Origin: Fistularia commersonii | Taxonomy: Eukaryota > Chordata > Actinopteri > Syngnathiformes > Fistulariidae | DNA length: 64,000 nt | Assembly (NCBI GenBank): GCA_037954325.1 | Contig: JBBMNZ010000028.1 | Coordinates: 7,261,001 to 7,325,000, forward strand | Reading direction: 5' to 3' | Part shown: positions 26,096 to 40,099 of the stretch, piece after piece | How positions within the stretch are numbered: the stretch's first letter is position 1 | Layout: each line of letters starts with the position of its first letter | Program-made: the position numbers and the translations under genes | The notes under the pieces: model-generated | Databases searched by the model: none | The model's input: only the letters and a program-made list of their open reading frames with translations | Told to the model about the DNA's origin: nothing

Positions 26096-26141
26096 GACAC
26101 ACACGCGCGTGCGCGCACGCACGCACACACACACGCGCGCA
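26096..26141 (+). repeat. alternating CA/CG purine-pyrimidine tract
   Basis: A mosaic of ACAC and GCGC dinucleotides, for instance CACGCGCGTGCGCGCACGC. Strict purine-pyrimidine alternation over about 45 bases makes it prone to Z-DNA. It lies in intron 1. Confidence 0.85.
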
Positions 26142-27719
26142 CTTAGTTAATTTTCCAAAATAAAAGTCTGTGGGTTTGCACAAGCGTCCGCGCCAAAATA
26201 AACTGGATCACATTTCTAATGACAAACTATTGACTGTGTGTTTGCTGTAGTTAGATGTGACAAAAATAAAATGGTATATATTTAAAAAATGGGCCAACGT
26301 TGGAGGATTAGACAGGTTCAGAGAGGTTCATCCTTTTAATGCTCAATAATTAGTTACTGTGCATTTAATCCTTGTGATGTCTGAAACTGAGCTTATGGGT
26401 TTAGCAGGATGCAGGGAATCCCTAACCCGGGATTCCCCAATGTCTTTGTGACCTTGCAGTTTCTGGGGAAGACCAGACTGTATTCTGTCAAATATGTTTT
26501 CAGGCATTTGTTTTTTTGTGAAGCTCACTACAAAGAAATAGACCCAAAACAAAATAGAGGATTGTTAAATTCGCATGTTTTTTTTCTGCCAGTAATTTTC
26601 AGAAATCTTGCCAGCCGACGCCTCCGTTGTCGACAAATTAAATTAATCTTTTAGGAGTCACAGAATCTTCAGTTCTACGAATATCTCCCTTTTCGAAATA
26701 CATCAGAAGATTCTTGCGTGAGACGAGAATTTCTTGGCTCTATTAATTCTTCATTTGTAAGAACTTAGGTGCTTTGATGCAACTGAAATTAATCATTTAG
26801 CGTTTTTACTATCAGTCAGCCTTACGGAGGCAGTATTTAAGAAAAAAAAAATCACTGCAATAACATACTGCATATATACAAAACATATATAAAACAAAAC
26901 AGGTAGTAGTAACGAGGTGAATATTTGGAATGGCGTCACTTTCCTCACCTTTCACGTTTAACTGGGTTGAAAATCCCCACACTTGTCCCAACACCGACCC
27001 GCAGGTGGAAAAAGCACGTGCTACGACCAAAATGTTTAATTAAAATGCAGGGAAAACAATTAGAGCTCGAGCTCCTTTATTGGACGCTAGGCTTTTCATT
27101 CATTGTCTGTTGAGCTCTGTTTGCCGTACCTTCTCTGAATCCCATTAGCCCGGTCAGTTATGTCAGCGTCTGTCCCCCCCTGACATTATCATTTAATTAA
27201 TGGGTCTTGATATGGAAATACAGAGAGACTTGTATTTACTTTTTTCTTTTTTTTTTTAGGTATTTGGGAGGTCTCTATAATTTCTGCGTTATCTACAGCA
27301 GGCAGGCTCGTGATGTAAAATAAAATGCTAGATGCAGAGATGCTGAGCTCCCCTGAGGAAAGGTCACCGCCGATGAATTTCAATTACCTGTGTACCGGGG
27401 AGAAAAAATATGCGGTCGATTGTAATCGGAGCTCAAACGCAGTCAGTTGCGTTTTGACTGACAGCCACACAACGTTGTAGCCCACGCAGGAAAGAAAGAA
27501 AGAAAAAAAACCAAAAGTTAATGTAAAAGGACAGGATGCAGGTGAAGCTGGTGAGGTTGTCCTTGGGAGGCGAAAGTAAAGAGTCAGCTTCCCGCCGCCG
27601 CAACCCTCGGTCCCCGCAGGTATAGAACTTCCCTTTCTTCCCTTCAACCTGCTTTAACATAATGTTTACTCACCGATTACAATCTCGTGTGATTATGCAG
27701 CCGGATGATTTCTTTCATT

Positions 27720-27736
27720 CCCCCCCCCCCCCCCCC
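27720..27736 (+). repeat. poly(C) run of 17
   Basis: A homopolymer C tract in intron 1; G-run on the other strand, able to form intermolecular G4/i-motif structures. The length may be subject to sequencing error. Confidence 0.85.
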
Positions 27737-28006
27737 TTTATCTCCCGTATATTTCATCAGATTAGCAGCTCAGAATTTGCATCAGAGTACGTGTGCGTGC
27801 GCGTGTGTGTTCCCGGCATTCCTCCTTGCGTAAAGACATTAAATCTGTTTACTCAATCACACCGATTCGACTCACCTTCCAGTCGAGGAAAGACACACGT
27901 CCTCTTGAGGTAAATCACAAGATTATATGAGACTTGGCCCCGGCGTCGGGGATGAAACCAGTGCTTGTAAGGACTGGGGTGTATTCGGCATCTGTGCAAT
28001 ACAAAG

Positions 28007-28008
<2 letters not shown>

Positions 28009-28032
<24 letters not shown>
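28009..28032 (+). repeat. (AC)12 microsatellite
   Basis: A short AC array in intron 1 following AAAGACATACAC. Simple repeat with no further context. Confidence 0.9.
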
Positions 28033-28037
<5 letters not shown>

Positions 28038-30954
28038 TTCACCCATCACCCAAAATCCAAGGGGAATTGTCCGTGGTGTTACGGCATAATCACCTTGCTG
28101 CAGTGTTTAAGGAGAGTTAAGCCTCCACCTGGAAAATAACCCCGGAGAGCGCAGGAGCGCAGCGCTGGCATTGCAGTTGCCCGTAATGACTATAGTAAAT
28201 CAACCCGGACGCTCAAGTTTGAAACACAATAAGCGCTTTTGTACAGGAAGAGAAAAAGGCAGATTCCATTCCACGGACCGGCAATTCAACAACTAAATAA
28301 GAAAAACACAAGACAAATGACGGTCGCCGATAGCTGCCTCGGAAAGGAACATCCCGCGGACGGCGCCGTTGGAGACAGCAGAGATGCCAGTGGGAAAGAA
28401 GGAGGGAGGGAAGGGTGGTGAGGATGGGGGTGGCGTAGAGTAGCAGATGGATGCAGGAGAGAGAAGTGTGTGTCCTGTGGAAACCTCGCCATGTGTGACC
28501 ATCCGGTGGACCGGCCTGCTGTGCCGACCTCGCCGTACCAGAGAAGGCTTTTTTCATTTCGACCACAGGCGGCCACCCCGCCCCCTCTCCCTCGTCTTGC
28601 CTGCCTGAAGACGGGCGCAAATAAACAATGCGAAGTGGCTTTCCAAAGGCCGGCAGTTTAAATGCATTGAGGCTGCGGCACAATTCACCCATAAATATAT
28701 TGGTACCGCAAATCTTCTCGATTTATAACCTCGAAACACATCATATTGTCTCTTAGACTAGGTAGTATGTTAAATATATTAATGATCCATAAGTAATACC
28801 CTGTAAATAATTTAAGGCTTTTTTTTCTCCTCGCAGAATGGTCATTAATACAAAGTACAACAGCTTCTTGTATGAGGGCTTTGAGCATGTCTATTTATAG
28901 AAACAACACGCGTTCACGCACAAGCATCGCCATTATCTGCACTCCTGATATGAATTGTTCATTTTGAAGTGTTGGAGTTGACCTGCAGACCTCTGGAGCT
29001 TCAGTTTTCACTCCTTATTACATTGGCAGAATGAGAAAGGTTTCCTTGTAGTTATTATATAACCTTCTTTTGTTTTTTCTTGATCTACCTCAAGGTGACC
29101 TTGAGGAAGATTCTTGTCATTTTCTTCTGATCAGCAGCCGAATAGTTTACGTTTATTTACCTCAATGGAGACTCTTGATCTTTCTCTGAGCATTTGGCTG
29201 GAGGGCGTTCCTGCACGAGTGTCTGATCCAAAATCGACCGGAGGTTAGATCAGGTGACCTGAAAGGTGCAAATTTTTGCCATCATAATAACTTGCTTGAC
29301 CTTCTACGGGCGGTTTGTTCCGATTAATCTCCAGACGTCTAGAGGAAATATAAGATTAATGTGGTTTATGGGCATTCAAGTAGCCAAGTGGAAAACCGAG
29401 TGGCCGAAGCCTCCATCACCCCTCACGGTTATTGTGCCCCAAAAGCTGGGAGGCATTACCTGGATTTCCAATGATTTGTCCAATCATGCACTGTGGAGCA
29501 GCTTTTGATCGAAGTAAACGCCCCTGACACTGTGTCAAGATTCCATTAAACACCCAGAGGCTGAAATCAGACTGGGGGGGTAAAAAGGGACGGGCGCACA
29601 ACGCGAGAGTGAAATTGGGACTGAGATGGCTGCGACAGGCAGGCCTGACGGGAACTGATTAACTTCAGGGGAAGGTGAGAGCGGGGCAGGGCTGATAAAC
29701 AAGAGAGTAGGGAAGCAATGCAGAGACGTCGTGTCCGGAAAAACGTGACACGCAATGGTAGGAGTTCCGAAAGAGGCTTTTTCGGCTCGAGGAAGGACAA
29801 ACCAAAGGTAGGCAACCAAACAACAAACATGGAGGACGAACAGCTGGCTGTGGCTGTGGTTAACCCAACCCTCAGCTCTTTCCTCTGTTATTCCTCTGTT
29901 TCTTTGACTTCTTTTGTGACTTCCTGTGTCCCACCCCCTCTTTTCATAGGCTGTTGGCGATGTATTTTGCAGTTGGGTTGATCATCAGCAAACACGACCT
30001 GTTTAGTCGTCTCAAAGATTCCAACAACTTTGACTTTGACTAGCCCTGCCCACCATCCCTTACCAGCACTGCCGTGTTCCGACTGTGACTCGAGAGCAAT
30101 ATCGGGCGATCGGTAAAATCGGGTGTGTCCTTGACAGGACTTATTTTTGTTTTATTAATGGAGCTTTGTTTTTTGCCTCCCTCCTCCACCCAACCAACCA
30201 ACAAAAGCCCAGAACAGCCTGTCTGACCCCATTTCCTCCCTCCCTGCCCTCCCATCACCTGCACGCTCCAGCCTGCTATTAGAAACCATGTCCGCCGCAC
30301 TTTCATTTTTCACTTCTGAAGGGCACCGAGTTCCAGATTCAGCTCTGCGCTCCCACTTCCGTAATTAAGCAAATGCCTGGCGCTCTCTTCGTCCTTGGAG
30401 AGAGACATACGAGGCGCACTGTGACTTTGGGGCTTTGTTGGAACTTTGAAATAAATTCCTCGTATCCGTTTTATGTTCGATGAAGAGTCTTTACCAGAAA
30501 CATCGGTTGAAATAATCCGCGGAGATGTCTGAAGTGACGCCTCCAGGGCTTCCTGGATGGCACGAGCATTTACAAGAGCAGGCCTCCTTGCCGCCCTCCT
30601 CCGACACGCTTGAATCGTTAATGTAATAATGTTGCAACGGCTCTCATCAGGGCGATGAGTTGTAGTTTTTCGAAACAGTAACAGTTGAGGTCCAAGGAGA
30701 GAAGCTGAAGAAGAGGAAGTTTCAATTCAACCGCCATCTTAGTTCTAGTTTTTCAAGTCCATCGGAAATGACCCTCCGCCCCCCAATCCTGGCTCGCTTC
30801 CCTGGCTGTCAATCTTGTGTCTGGTCTCAGAAAAGAATGCCAGGCTCCAGTCCAGAAAAATCTGAGTCAACCTTCCCTACGCGCCGTCAGCGCGTTCACA
30901 TTCACATCAAAACACAGCTGTCATCAAGCACAAAAAACATGTGCGGGCCTGCCT

Positions 30955-30956
<2 letters not shown>

Positions 30957-30990
<34 letters not shown>

Positions 30991-30996
30991 ACACAA
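30957..30996 (+). repeat. (CA)n microsatellite
   Basis: A CA array of about 36-40 bases with one CATACA interruption. Intron 1. Confidence 0.92.
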
Positions 30997-31940
30997 TTAA
31001 CAGGAATCAATGGAGATCAACAAAGAATTTGACTGTTACGTCAATAATGGAATCGGTATCAATCAATTCCCTCACACTAACCTCCACTGAACTGTACTGA
31101 TATGTGATCATTGCTGTAGCGGTAGAACACACCTGGGTGTGTGCACCCGCTGAATCTTTTTGCAGTAACACATCGCCCCCCCACCTCCTGTCTCACCGCC
31201 CCCTCCTACAGAAAAGGTCACAAGGTTGAACACCTAGCGAGCATAATGACAGAGGGTGAGGGGCTTCCTGGTGCAACTCAACGCCCACAGCAGCTCCTAT
31301 GGCTGAAGAAAAGTGTTTGTATGTATGTGTGTGTATTTGCGTGCATGTGCGTGTGATCCACCAAGGGAGCTTTAAAGCCTCGCATAAAAATAAGCTAGCT
31401 AAAGACCAAAATATCTTGAAAGCGCAGCGCTTGCTTACGAAACACATTTAAAGTGTTCCTTCCCTTTGATAGAGCTTATGCAATCCTTCTCCAGCTGTGT
31501 GCAGCTGGGATCTAGATCGGCGGAGGGCAGCATAGCTGTGCTAAGGCGATCATTTACGTGACTGTGGAACACGTGTTGTCACCGAGGGGTACAAATTAAC
31601 CTCGATGTAATTCAACGCTACTTGAGTAGACGGGTGAAGAGCGCACCCCCAGCCTTGTGCTCATTCTCGCCAACACACTGGCAGCGGGGATGGGTCTATT
31701 TGAGTAAGGCTAAAAAAAAAAAAGCCCCCGAAAATGACTCATAACTACATTATGTGCAGAGACATCAAGTTAATTATTAATAACTCGTATAGAGATGATG
31801 GACTCCAGCCCAAGATGACTGTCTGTCGACTCATTTTCTTTACAATAACGCAGCACAATTGCATAAGATTTTTTTTTTTCAATACCAGGATGGCAGGATG
31901 ATCGGTAAATATTGCAAAGAGCACCTGTGATTTTTCAGGG

Positions 31941-31966
31941 TTTAATCTTTAATCTTTAATCTTTAA
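31941..31966 (+). repeat. 7-bp tandem repeat TTTAATC, about 3.7 copies
   Basis: TTTAATC repeats three times and is followed by TTTAA. A small minisatellite-like tract in intron 1. Confidence 0.9.
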
Positions 31967-33523
31967 CCCCTCCCCCTGCCCCTCGTCTCCCTTCTCTTGG
32001 AACAAGAGCGTGTCCTTGCAGGGAAGAAGGCGCGAGCAGTTTGACATACTGGCCTCGGCATTTTTGCGAAAGTGGGTCACCTTCTTGTTGCTCACATCAT
32101 CACATCCCCTCCTGCTGTTCGGTTCTCTCCCGGGGAATCCTGAGGAGAGAGGCCGGAACCTAAAAATAGGATGCATTGTTCTTCTTTCGCATGCCAACAG
32201 CCTCCTTGACCACCGCCCCCCCCACACCTACCCTCCCCCAGCGTTGTGTCTCTCTCTTCTCCTCTTGCCGATCAATCACTGGTATCTATCCCAGAAAGCC
32301 CCCTCAGATCAGGAGGTGCCTCATTTTCTTTACGGGCTTCCGGTTTTGCTGGTAAGTGCAAAGGTCACCTTCGCCCGATGCACCCATCCACGGGGGGGGA
32401 ATCACTGCCTCCCGCCCCATCCTCTCTTTTTCCTCCACTATGCGTTTACACAAACGTGCCCTCCCCTTCCATGGCCTACATTTGTGTTCGCTTCTCTGAG
32501 GAAAAGCTAATTTAGCTTCATGTGTTCACCTCAGCAGTAATTCTAACTAGTTCAGCTCCCAGTGCTTAGTCGGCTCTAACGCGCGCTGGGTCGGCTCGTC
32601 GTCTCCTTCACCTCATAGAGATAGAGCTTTCCAGAATGCAAACATATCATTAAAATAATGTCTTCCATATCTTGGAAATGTAAGTATGCATGGTGGAAAA
32701 AATTGTTTATATCAGAAGTTGCTGCACCCCAGAGACCTTGTCTTTGGAGGAATAGGAGGAAGACCATCCTCGCTAAAGCAGTGTTTGTGTGTGTGTGACT
32801 GTGTGAACGGTTAATGATACGACCATGTTCAACGTGCTTTTTTACATGTTTAAACCAGGAGCTTGATAAAATCTGAGCGATAATCTAAGAAGGCCCATTC
32901 ATGGCCCGTGCGCGATCAGCCCCACCGTGTTACAGATAGAAATTAAGTCGACCGGAGAAGTGTTGGTTGTCTTTCTTTTTGCTTTTTTTTTTCCATCTCT
33001 CTCATTCCCCCTCTGGCACAGCCCACAAGTCGGTTTGCCAGCCTCTTGACGAGACAGAAGGAGCCCAGCCAAGGATCAGGCTCACGGGTATTATTTATAG
33101 AGCTGAGTGGGCTTCACGGACGCAGGCGTGGAATGTGTCAGAGAGAAAATGCATCATTGATCAAAGCCTGCTCAAAGATGTAGTCCTATTTTTTGCCAAA
33201 CACTGAAGCAGAGACTGAAACGGGGGTGAGTGGGGGTGGAGGGCTGGCGGAAGAGAAACAGTAGCCTGCACCAAAGGCTATAGTAAGCCTGCCTGCTCTG
33301 CTGCCCACACGCAGTCCTCTGCACCCACACAGGTGACTGGACTTCACCGAGCGATGGCCAAATTTAGCCTCTTTTTTCTCTACTCCAGCTTTTTTTTGAT
33401 ATATTAATAGCATTTTTTTCAGCTTTGGATGTTAAAATACACACATGGTGGGCATCTGGGCCAAGAATGAGAAACGAATCACTGTGTAAGTTTTACTGTC
33501 CTGCAGCATGTGTGCAAGAATTT

Positions 33524-33525
<2 letters not shown>

Positions 33526-33554
<29 letters not shown>
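33526..33554 (+). repeat. poly(T) run of 29
   Basis: A homopolymer T tract in intron 1. It could be the A-tail of an old minus-strand retroelement, but no recognisable element body is attached. Confidence 0.85.
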
Positions 33555-33556
<2 letters not shown>

Positions 33557-35304
33557 CTTTTCCCCATCTCAATGTGATAAAGGTTTTTTTTTTCTTTCTA
33601 TATTTTTTAAAAAAGCTTTCGACTTGTGCTTTTTACACTTAGTGAATGAATATTTCTCACAGTTAGTCAATTTTGAGATGGAAGGAATCAAAAAGAAAGG
33701 GGTTTTATTCATTCGAGATCCGTTCCCGTCATGAGGAGCAGCTGACTTCTGCACCCTGGGTGAAGAGACCCCGCCCCGCCCCCTTTTCCGAGACAGGATG
33801 AAAATAATTCCCAACATGATGAGTTCAGCCTGAAGATCAGCGTTTGAACTTCTGCGTTTACTTTGGGTTCCGCTCTAGCCATGTTGGCCCGCTTAGCACG
33901 TCTCCCTGGAACACACTCCTCCTGCTGGGCACCGCAGAAGAAATCGAGTCAGACAAAGAGTAGCCATCAAGGACAGGAAGTGATCGCGCATGTGTGTTGG
34001 AATACGTGTTCGGGGACTATCACTGTGTGTGTGTGTGTGGGGGGGGGGGTGGCAAACGTAGGTAGGCAGGATTGGAGGAGGGGAGAGCCGTGTCCTGTGC
34101 TGCAGTAGCAGCAGAGTAGTTCTCTGGTGGCAGGCGGGGGCACTTCTCCCTCCCCGCCATTCGCTGCAATGCAGACGGTTGTCAAGGTTATCCTTGTGAG
34201 GCCGCGCTGACATGCTGGAGGGGCGCGGATGCGGCCGTACGCCTGTCCTGCACGGCTTTTATTTATAGCCGTCAAACTCTCAGCGCCATGTACCCTCTCC
34301 CCTGGTGGTACTGGATGTTTCTGGGGGTTTTGAGGGATGGCGTTGCACTGCAGGATGATTTTCCCGCAACCGCTGTCCACCATCCCTCACCCTGCACCCT
34401 CCACCCCCCATGTTCCCGCTGCAGAGCGCTGTCATCTTCTCGTGTCTGTTTTAAGGGAAATGCCCTGGCTGGAGACCGACCGAGTGACCTTTGTTGTCTT
34501 TTGTTTTGTTTTGTTTTTTTCCCTGACTCCGTTTCCCCGGTGTGCTTGTGATAAAACATGTCGGGGACGTATGTAAATCTGAAGGTTTTATTTTTCCTGC
34601 ATGTGGCGGAGACAGCTCGAAATGTTAACATGACTCCACTGAATTAGCATCTCTTACACGTTGGATTCATTTCTTGTAGGATCTTCATAGTAGAATTCCA
34701 TAGGTTCTTTTTTCCATGTTTGAATGTTGAAGCAGCAACCAAATAAATTGGAAGAAGTGTTTCATCAGCACCATCTTGAAATTTGGTGGAGTAAGATCAA
34801 AAATACAAAGGGAATTCAATCAAAGAGAGATAGATTCAAAGGCTGAAATCCTCTGACATTAAACTGTTGAAATGTATCCTGTGGTCCAATCCCAGGAGTT
34901 GAACGATGAACGATGCTCTTTGTGCCAGAAATATTTACTCTTTCTCGCACCAAAAGAATGATTTTATTATCGTACAAAGCATGAAAATTTGCTAAAGGCC
35001 TCCGAGATGAATTCTGAGCGTTTGAAATGTCAAGAAACAGAACTAGCCTGGGTTGTCTCTCTGTCTTCCTCCTCTTCATTTCCTCAGGCAAAGAAAACGT
35101 TGCTGCGTCTCGCCAGGCAGGCACTCAGCTTTAATTCCCTTTATCAGTTTTGCTTTTAACTCAACTGGCGGCCCCCCGACTCCTGACCTCGCCCCTTCAA
35201 CAATGTCAATAAACGATAATCCCGGTGGAATCGTCCAAACAAGATGGTGTTTCCGTAAAAATTGAGTTGTTGCTTTGCAAGCAAACATTTTGGCGTGTTG
35301 ACAT

Positions 35305-35645
35305 CGTCTGCCGCTTATCCTGCACTCAGGATTGCGGTGGATGCTGGAGCCTATCCCAGCTGTCATCGGGCGAGAGGTAGGGTACACCCTGGACTGGTCG
35401 CCAGTCAGTCGCAGACCCACATATGCAGACAAACAATCATTCACTCACTCATTCAGGGGAATATTTCCCAATCTTTTCCAATAAACTTGCTGCATGTTTT
35501 TGTGGACTGTGAGAGGAAAGCGGAGTACCCGGAGGAAACCCACGCAGACACGGGGACAGCATGCAAACGCCACACAGAAAGATACCCTTGTTGGACTCGA
35601 ACCCGGATCCTTCGTGCTGTGAGGCTGAAGCACGAAGCACTGGAT
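35305..35645 (-). mobile_element. SINE-like copy 5, reverse orientation, well kept
   Basis: On the + strand it begins with the reversed tail (TCTGCCGCTTATCCTGCACT, GGAGCCTATCCCAGCTGTCA, ACACCCTGGACTGGTCGCCA). It ends with the reversed head, where TTGGACTCGAACCCGGATCC is a clear box-B reverse complement. Between lies CCGGAGGAAACCCACGCAGA and GCATGCAAACGCCACACAGA. Overlapping reading frames here are repeat-derived. It is one of the better templates for a family consensus in this window. Confidence 0.83.
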
Positions 35646-36356
35646 GGGTAAACATGACTCTGAAAAATCCAACTGAACTCCAACTCCATGAGCTTGGACT
35701 TAAGGAGGAGCGGCCATTCTACAAGGAAATGGCCGCCAGCGGACAGCGGCGGTCATGGTCAGAAATCCAGGGTGGTCCTGAACAGAGGCATTGTGGCCTA
35801 TTATGCTGTTCGACCAAAGACTGGAAACTCCCTGACCTCTTGCTCCCGTCCAGATTGAGCTGCAGAGATTTGCTGTCAAGAAAGAGGAGCAATTGGCCAA
35901 ATTTCCACGTTTTGTGTTTAGTACGTGTGCGTGCGTGCGTGCCCGCCAGATCCTGTCGCCTCCCCGTTTGTTGTGTCTGAACTCAGGCGGGCGGTTCATT
36001 GGGAGCAGCTTTAACACAGCTGTCTCGCTCAGATGTTATTGAGGAAGCGATAGATCATTTCCCACAGCGTGGAAACATCCAGTGCAACCCGGGTTTGACC
36101 TTAATTGTTTCCCAGCATCAATCTCGCCTCCTTATTGGGCGCGCGGAAGAGAATGAGAGACAGGGGGGGGCGAATAAAACAATAGAACGCAGAGAAAAAC
36201 TGTAAAGGTTTACCGATGACAAGGAGGACTCGTTTTTGTTGATCTAGAAAATGGAAGGGTTGGAGCGCAGCGGAAAGAACCGCAGCAAGGACGAGACCCA
36301 GGTGTCGACTTGCCAATGTCAACTCTTATCCTTTCATCAGTCATCATCAGAAGTTG

Positions 36357-36361
<5 letters not shown>

Positions 36362-36387
<26 letters not shown>
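36362..36387 (+). repeat. (AC)13 microsatellite
   Basis: A short uninterrupted AC array in intron 1. Confidence 0.92.
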
Positions 36388-37316
36388 CCTCCAGCAAGTT
36401 TGGCAAACGCATCTGACACCCGGCGGCTGTGGCTAGAGATCATTCGGGAAATCGAGAAACGTGGCATGATTGTAATGAGGGGAACGCTTCGAGGTGTAAT
36501 TACGGCAACGGCCCCCATGCCGAGGGGTTGGGGGGTGGGGAGATTTGTACCCGTGTAAACACCAGTCTATCCGGGTATCACGAGGATAGGAAGAAGAAAA
36601 ACATGGGACAGATACTTTTAAAGCTGCTCATTTGTGAGATTTGGCTTGTTGGCAGTCAACTCTGAATTGAAGTTTGTTTTTTTTACTTCCCAATGTGTTT
36701 CCTCTGCCCCTGAATGAATTAAAGAAACAACAGCAAATGCTCATAGGGTTGTTTTAGCTGTTATAGCTGCCGGCAAAGAATCTCATCCGCATTAAAACTT
36801 TGAACCTGAGTGGGATTGGAGTGGATTATTCTATTTGGATAGTGACGGCAAAGCAGATCTTTGACTTTATCCTTGTAACACAGCAAGCGCAGTTTAGTTT
36901 TCTGTATCACTGTCCGCTTGTCAGCTGAGATGTCAATTTCAGATGGAAACCGCGTCTTGATTGAAATACTCTCCTAATGCGTTTCCACGTTAAAAATAGA
37001 CAGAAAACGTGTTCTCAGGTACCGCCAAGCGCCTCTTTTGTCTCTTTTCGAGGGTCGGCATCCTGCACTGTAAACCACAGTTTCCTCCTCAGGAGGTTTG
37101 CGTCGCCACCCGCTGCACCTGGCATTTAGAAGGTTCTCCATGGCTCAGACTTAACACGGCACTGTGGGGGTGGGAAGTTCTCAAATGGACAGGAGCTGAG
37201 CTTCTTGCATCCCAAGGGCAAACAACACCGACGTGTTTGCGTCAGATTAATAGATCTGGGTTTTCTCAAAGCATAAACAAGAGCACCAGGACAATCAATT
37301 CAAAATGTGATTTATT

Positions 37317-37449
<133 letters not shown>

Positions 37450-37516
37450 TTTGACACAGCTTACTTCAATTTGAAATCCCATCGCAGACATAAAAACCAA
37501 CACTTCAATTAAAGTA

Positions 37517-37680
37517 CAGTGGCACCTAGACTTATAAGTTTAATTCGTTCCATGAGGTCGTGACTCACTTTGCTCGCATATTTTCAATTTCAATTCAATC
37601 AGTTTCTCGATTGAAATTCAAATAATACGTTCATGCCCCTTGTTTTTTACTTTTTTATAAACAAAAATTGTACATTATCT
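37517..37680. mobile_element. MITE-like repeat fragment
   Basis: Begins CAGTGGCACCTAGACTTATA followed by AAGTTTAATTCGTTCCATGA and GTCGTGACTCACTTTGCTCG. From general knowledge this phrase (CAGTGG.ACCT... TTTAATTCGTTCC) heads a widespread non-autonomous DNA repeat in fish genomes. The opposite terminus was not found with confidence, so the right edge is a guess and I do not assign a superfamily. Confidence 0.5.
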
Positions 37681-38904
37681 ATAGCAAATAATATTAAAAA
37701 AATACATAATAAAAGAGAATGTAGAGAAATAAACTGGTTTTACTGAATATATTTACCTTGAAGCTCCGACAAAGATGCCGGCGGCGGCAGAGGAGATCAG
37801 CGGAGGAGATTTGTGGGAGTTTTTCGTTCGTGGCTCGATCGCTGAACTCAACTTACTCGCTACACACTTGCTATAATGCTAAATTGTATTGCTAAATTGA
37901 ACTTGTACAATGTGCTGCACTATATCACTAAACTTAATTTAGGGATGGAGCGACTGCTGGTCCTCTTTAGAACGATCAAACCATCCCTGACTGACTTTGA
38001 ATGGCACTTCTGATGCCTCGTCCGTTGACGGTCCCGCTGTCTGCTGCACCGAATCCCTGTAACTGTCTCCTGCCTTCTCATAGATGATGCTCTCCATCAC
38101 GGTATCTCAACAAAAAATGTCTCCATCTCTTCATGGACAAGGTGACAACATGTTTTTCCATGATTTTCGCTGGGCTAACTAGAGGTGGGCGTCACATCCG
38201 ACTGTTTGACAACATCACTTTACGGACAGCGGGAGCCACGTCGGTGTCAGACACTCATCCCGCTCGCTCCTAACTCAGCTCTCAGAGGTGGTGGTCTCCA
38301 TATTTACCTATTTAGAGGTGTGGCAGTCATTGTCCCGCAAGTGTGGGTTTGAGATGCTAATGGCTGCGGGGCCCGGGGAACCAGGCGGAGGAAGCTGGGT
38401 GAGGTCACGCCTGGGGGTCGAAGGGGAGCCAGGGACGCTGCGAGCGAATGGCAGGAAAGGTTCTTGTTTGCAAATAAGCTTAACAGAAGGAAAGGCTGGC
38501 CGGACAGACGGCGCCAGCTTGTGGAGGTGAGGCGCCGTAGAGCTCTTCTCTGAGCTCTCCTCTCCACCCCCGCCGCACCTGTCTCCGGCGAGGCGATCAG
38601 AGAGGAGACGTGGGGAAAGACACCGCAGGTTGTACACGGAGAAGGGCAAACTAGATAATAATCACAGGGATTATTTTATGTAAACTTGCTCCAAGAAGCA
38701 GGGCGAGAGATAGTCCAGGAAAATACCAACAGTGTGCAAAGACTGCCCAGCCTGTTTCCCTTGTTGAAATAAAGCTCTGTTTTATTTTCTCTTTCATCCT
38801 GTTGTGTTCTAGAAGCAAAAGAGCAAACAGTGGAAACAAAAATTAAACAAATGAAAACAACTGATAGTTTGTTTTCTTAATTTATTTTCATTATTAAAAT
38901 GAAG

Positions 38905-39076
38905 TTCAAGATGGTTATTCATCGATTATTTATACCGCTCATCCTGCATTCAGGGTCACAGCGGTGCTGTAGCAAAGCCCAGTGTCATTGGGCAAGAGGA
39001 GGGTTCACCCTGGAATAGACACCTGTCAATCACACCGACACATATAGACGTACATCCATTAATGCACATTATAATA
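38905..39076 (-). repeat. SINE-like family, tail fragment, reverse orientation
   Basis: Contains the reversed tail phrases TATACCGCTCATCCTGCATT, CAGGGTCACAGCGG, TTCACCCTGGAATAGACACC and GTCAATCACACCGACACATA. The head is absent, so this copy is truncated at its 5' end, the usual form of incomplete retrotransposition. Confidence 0.72.
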
Positions 39077-40099
39077 TGACCCGGCAGAGGGGAATGCAGA
39101 GCGAGTAGGAGCAGCACCTTGGTTACGGGGGAGGATGACGTCAGACCCATCAGACAGGAAGTGAAGTCTCGGACTGGATGGGATTTGGCCCTTTTTTTTT
39201 TTTTTTCTTTCATCTCCTCCTTCCCTGTGCTTAGCAACAAGTAATGCATGAATGCACACCCCCAAATTCTCACCTGAGTGCCTACGAGATGAGGCTCCAT
39301 GAGAAATAATTGGTCCCGCTGGTGGCGCCAGGTCACCAGAAGCAGCTGGGGGACAAGCAGGGTTGCGCGATGGGGAAGCCTCACGCCGACATGCACGTGC
39401 GCATCTAACAAGTAAACGGGGCATATTCCTCAACCTTTTGATTGACAGGGGGAAATAAACGGACGCTTAAACAGGATTTGTTTTGACTGGCGACTGCATG
39501 GAAGTCAGGCAGCCTTTTTCTTTTTTTCTGCGGCCCTTCGCTTCGACGGGCCCGACCCCTTCTCCCTCCCCGGGCAAATAATTAGTGAGATTGTTTGGTG
39601 TTCACTCGGCCTGTCCATCCTTCTCCGGAGGGTTCGGTATTGTCATCTGTTTGAGCTTTTGCAGCACCACCAACTGACAAGCTTGAGAATTTAAATCAAT
39701 GTGCGCAGCGGGACGGACGCAAGTGCGTCTGCTCTCGCTCGGTTTCACACGAAAACGGAATTTTTTTTCGTCATTTAATCACACATTATGTTCATGGCAT
39801 GCGGGAAAAGAAGAAAAAAAATGGCGCTGAGACAGAGGGATGAGTTGCACAATGCGCCGTGGAGACTCCCGCCGCGGGAGTTTCGGTAGCCGCCCACGTG
39901 GCGGATTACAGTGACGACGGATGACAGGCCCGACGTCTCTCCCTTTCTCGCTTCCTCCTTCCCTCCCTCACCTGGCCTACTCCTCAAATGAAAATTGACA
40001 CCCATCTTTGTCTATTTTTTCATCTTTTGTAGAATCTATATCATATCTAATTAAATATATTGAGTATTCACAATGAGAAAGAAGTACCTTGACATTCAT

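Noticed and set aside
32010..32510. 166-codon + strand frame in intron 1
   Set aside because: Composition follows a C/T-rich stretch, no family is recognisable and several other frames overlap; not supported as an exon.
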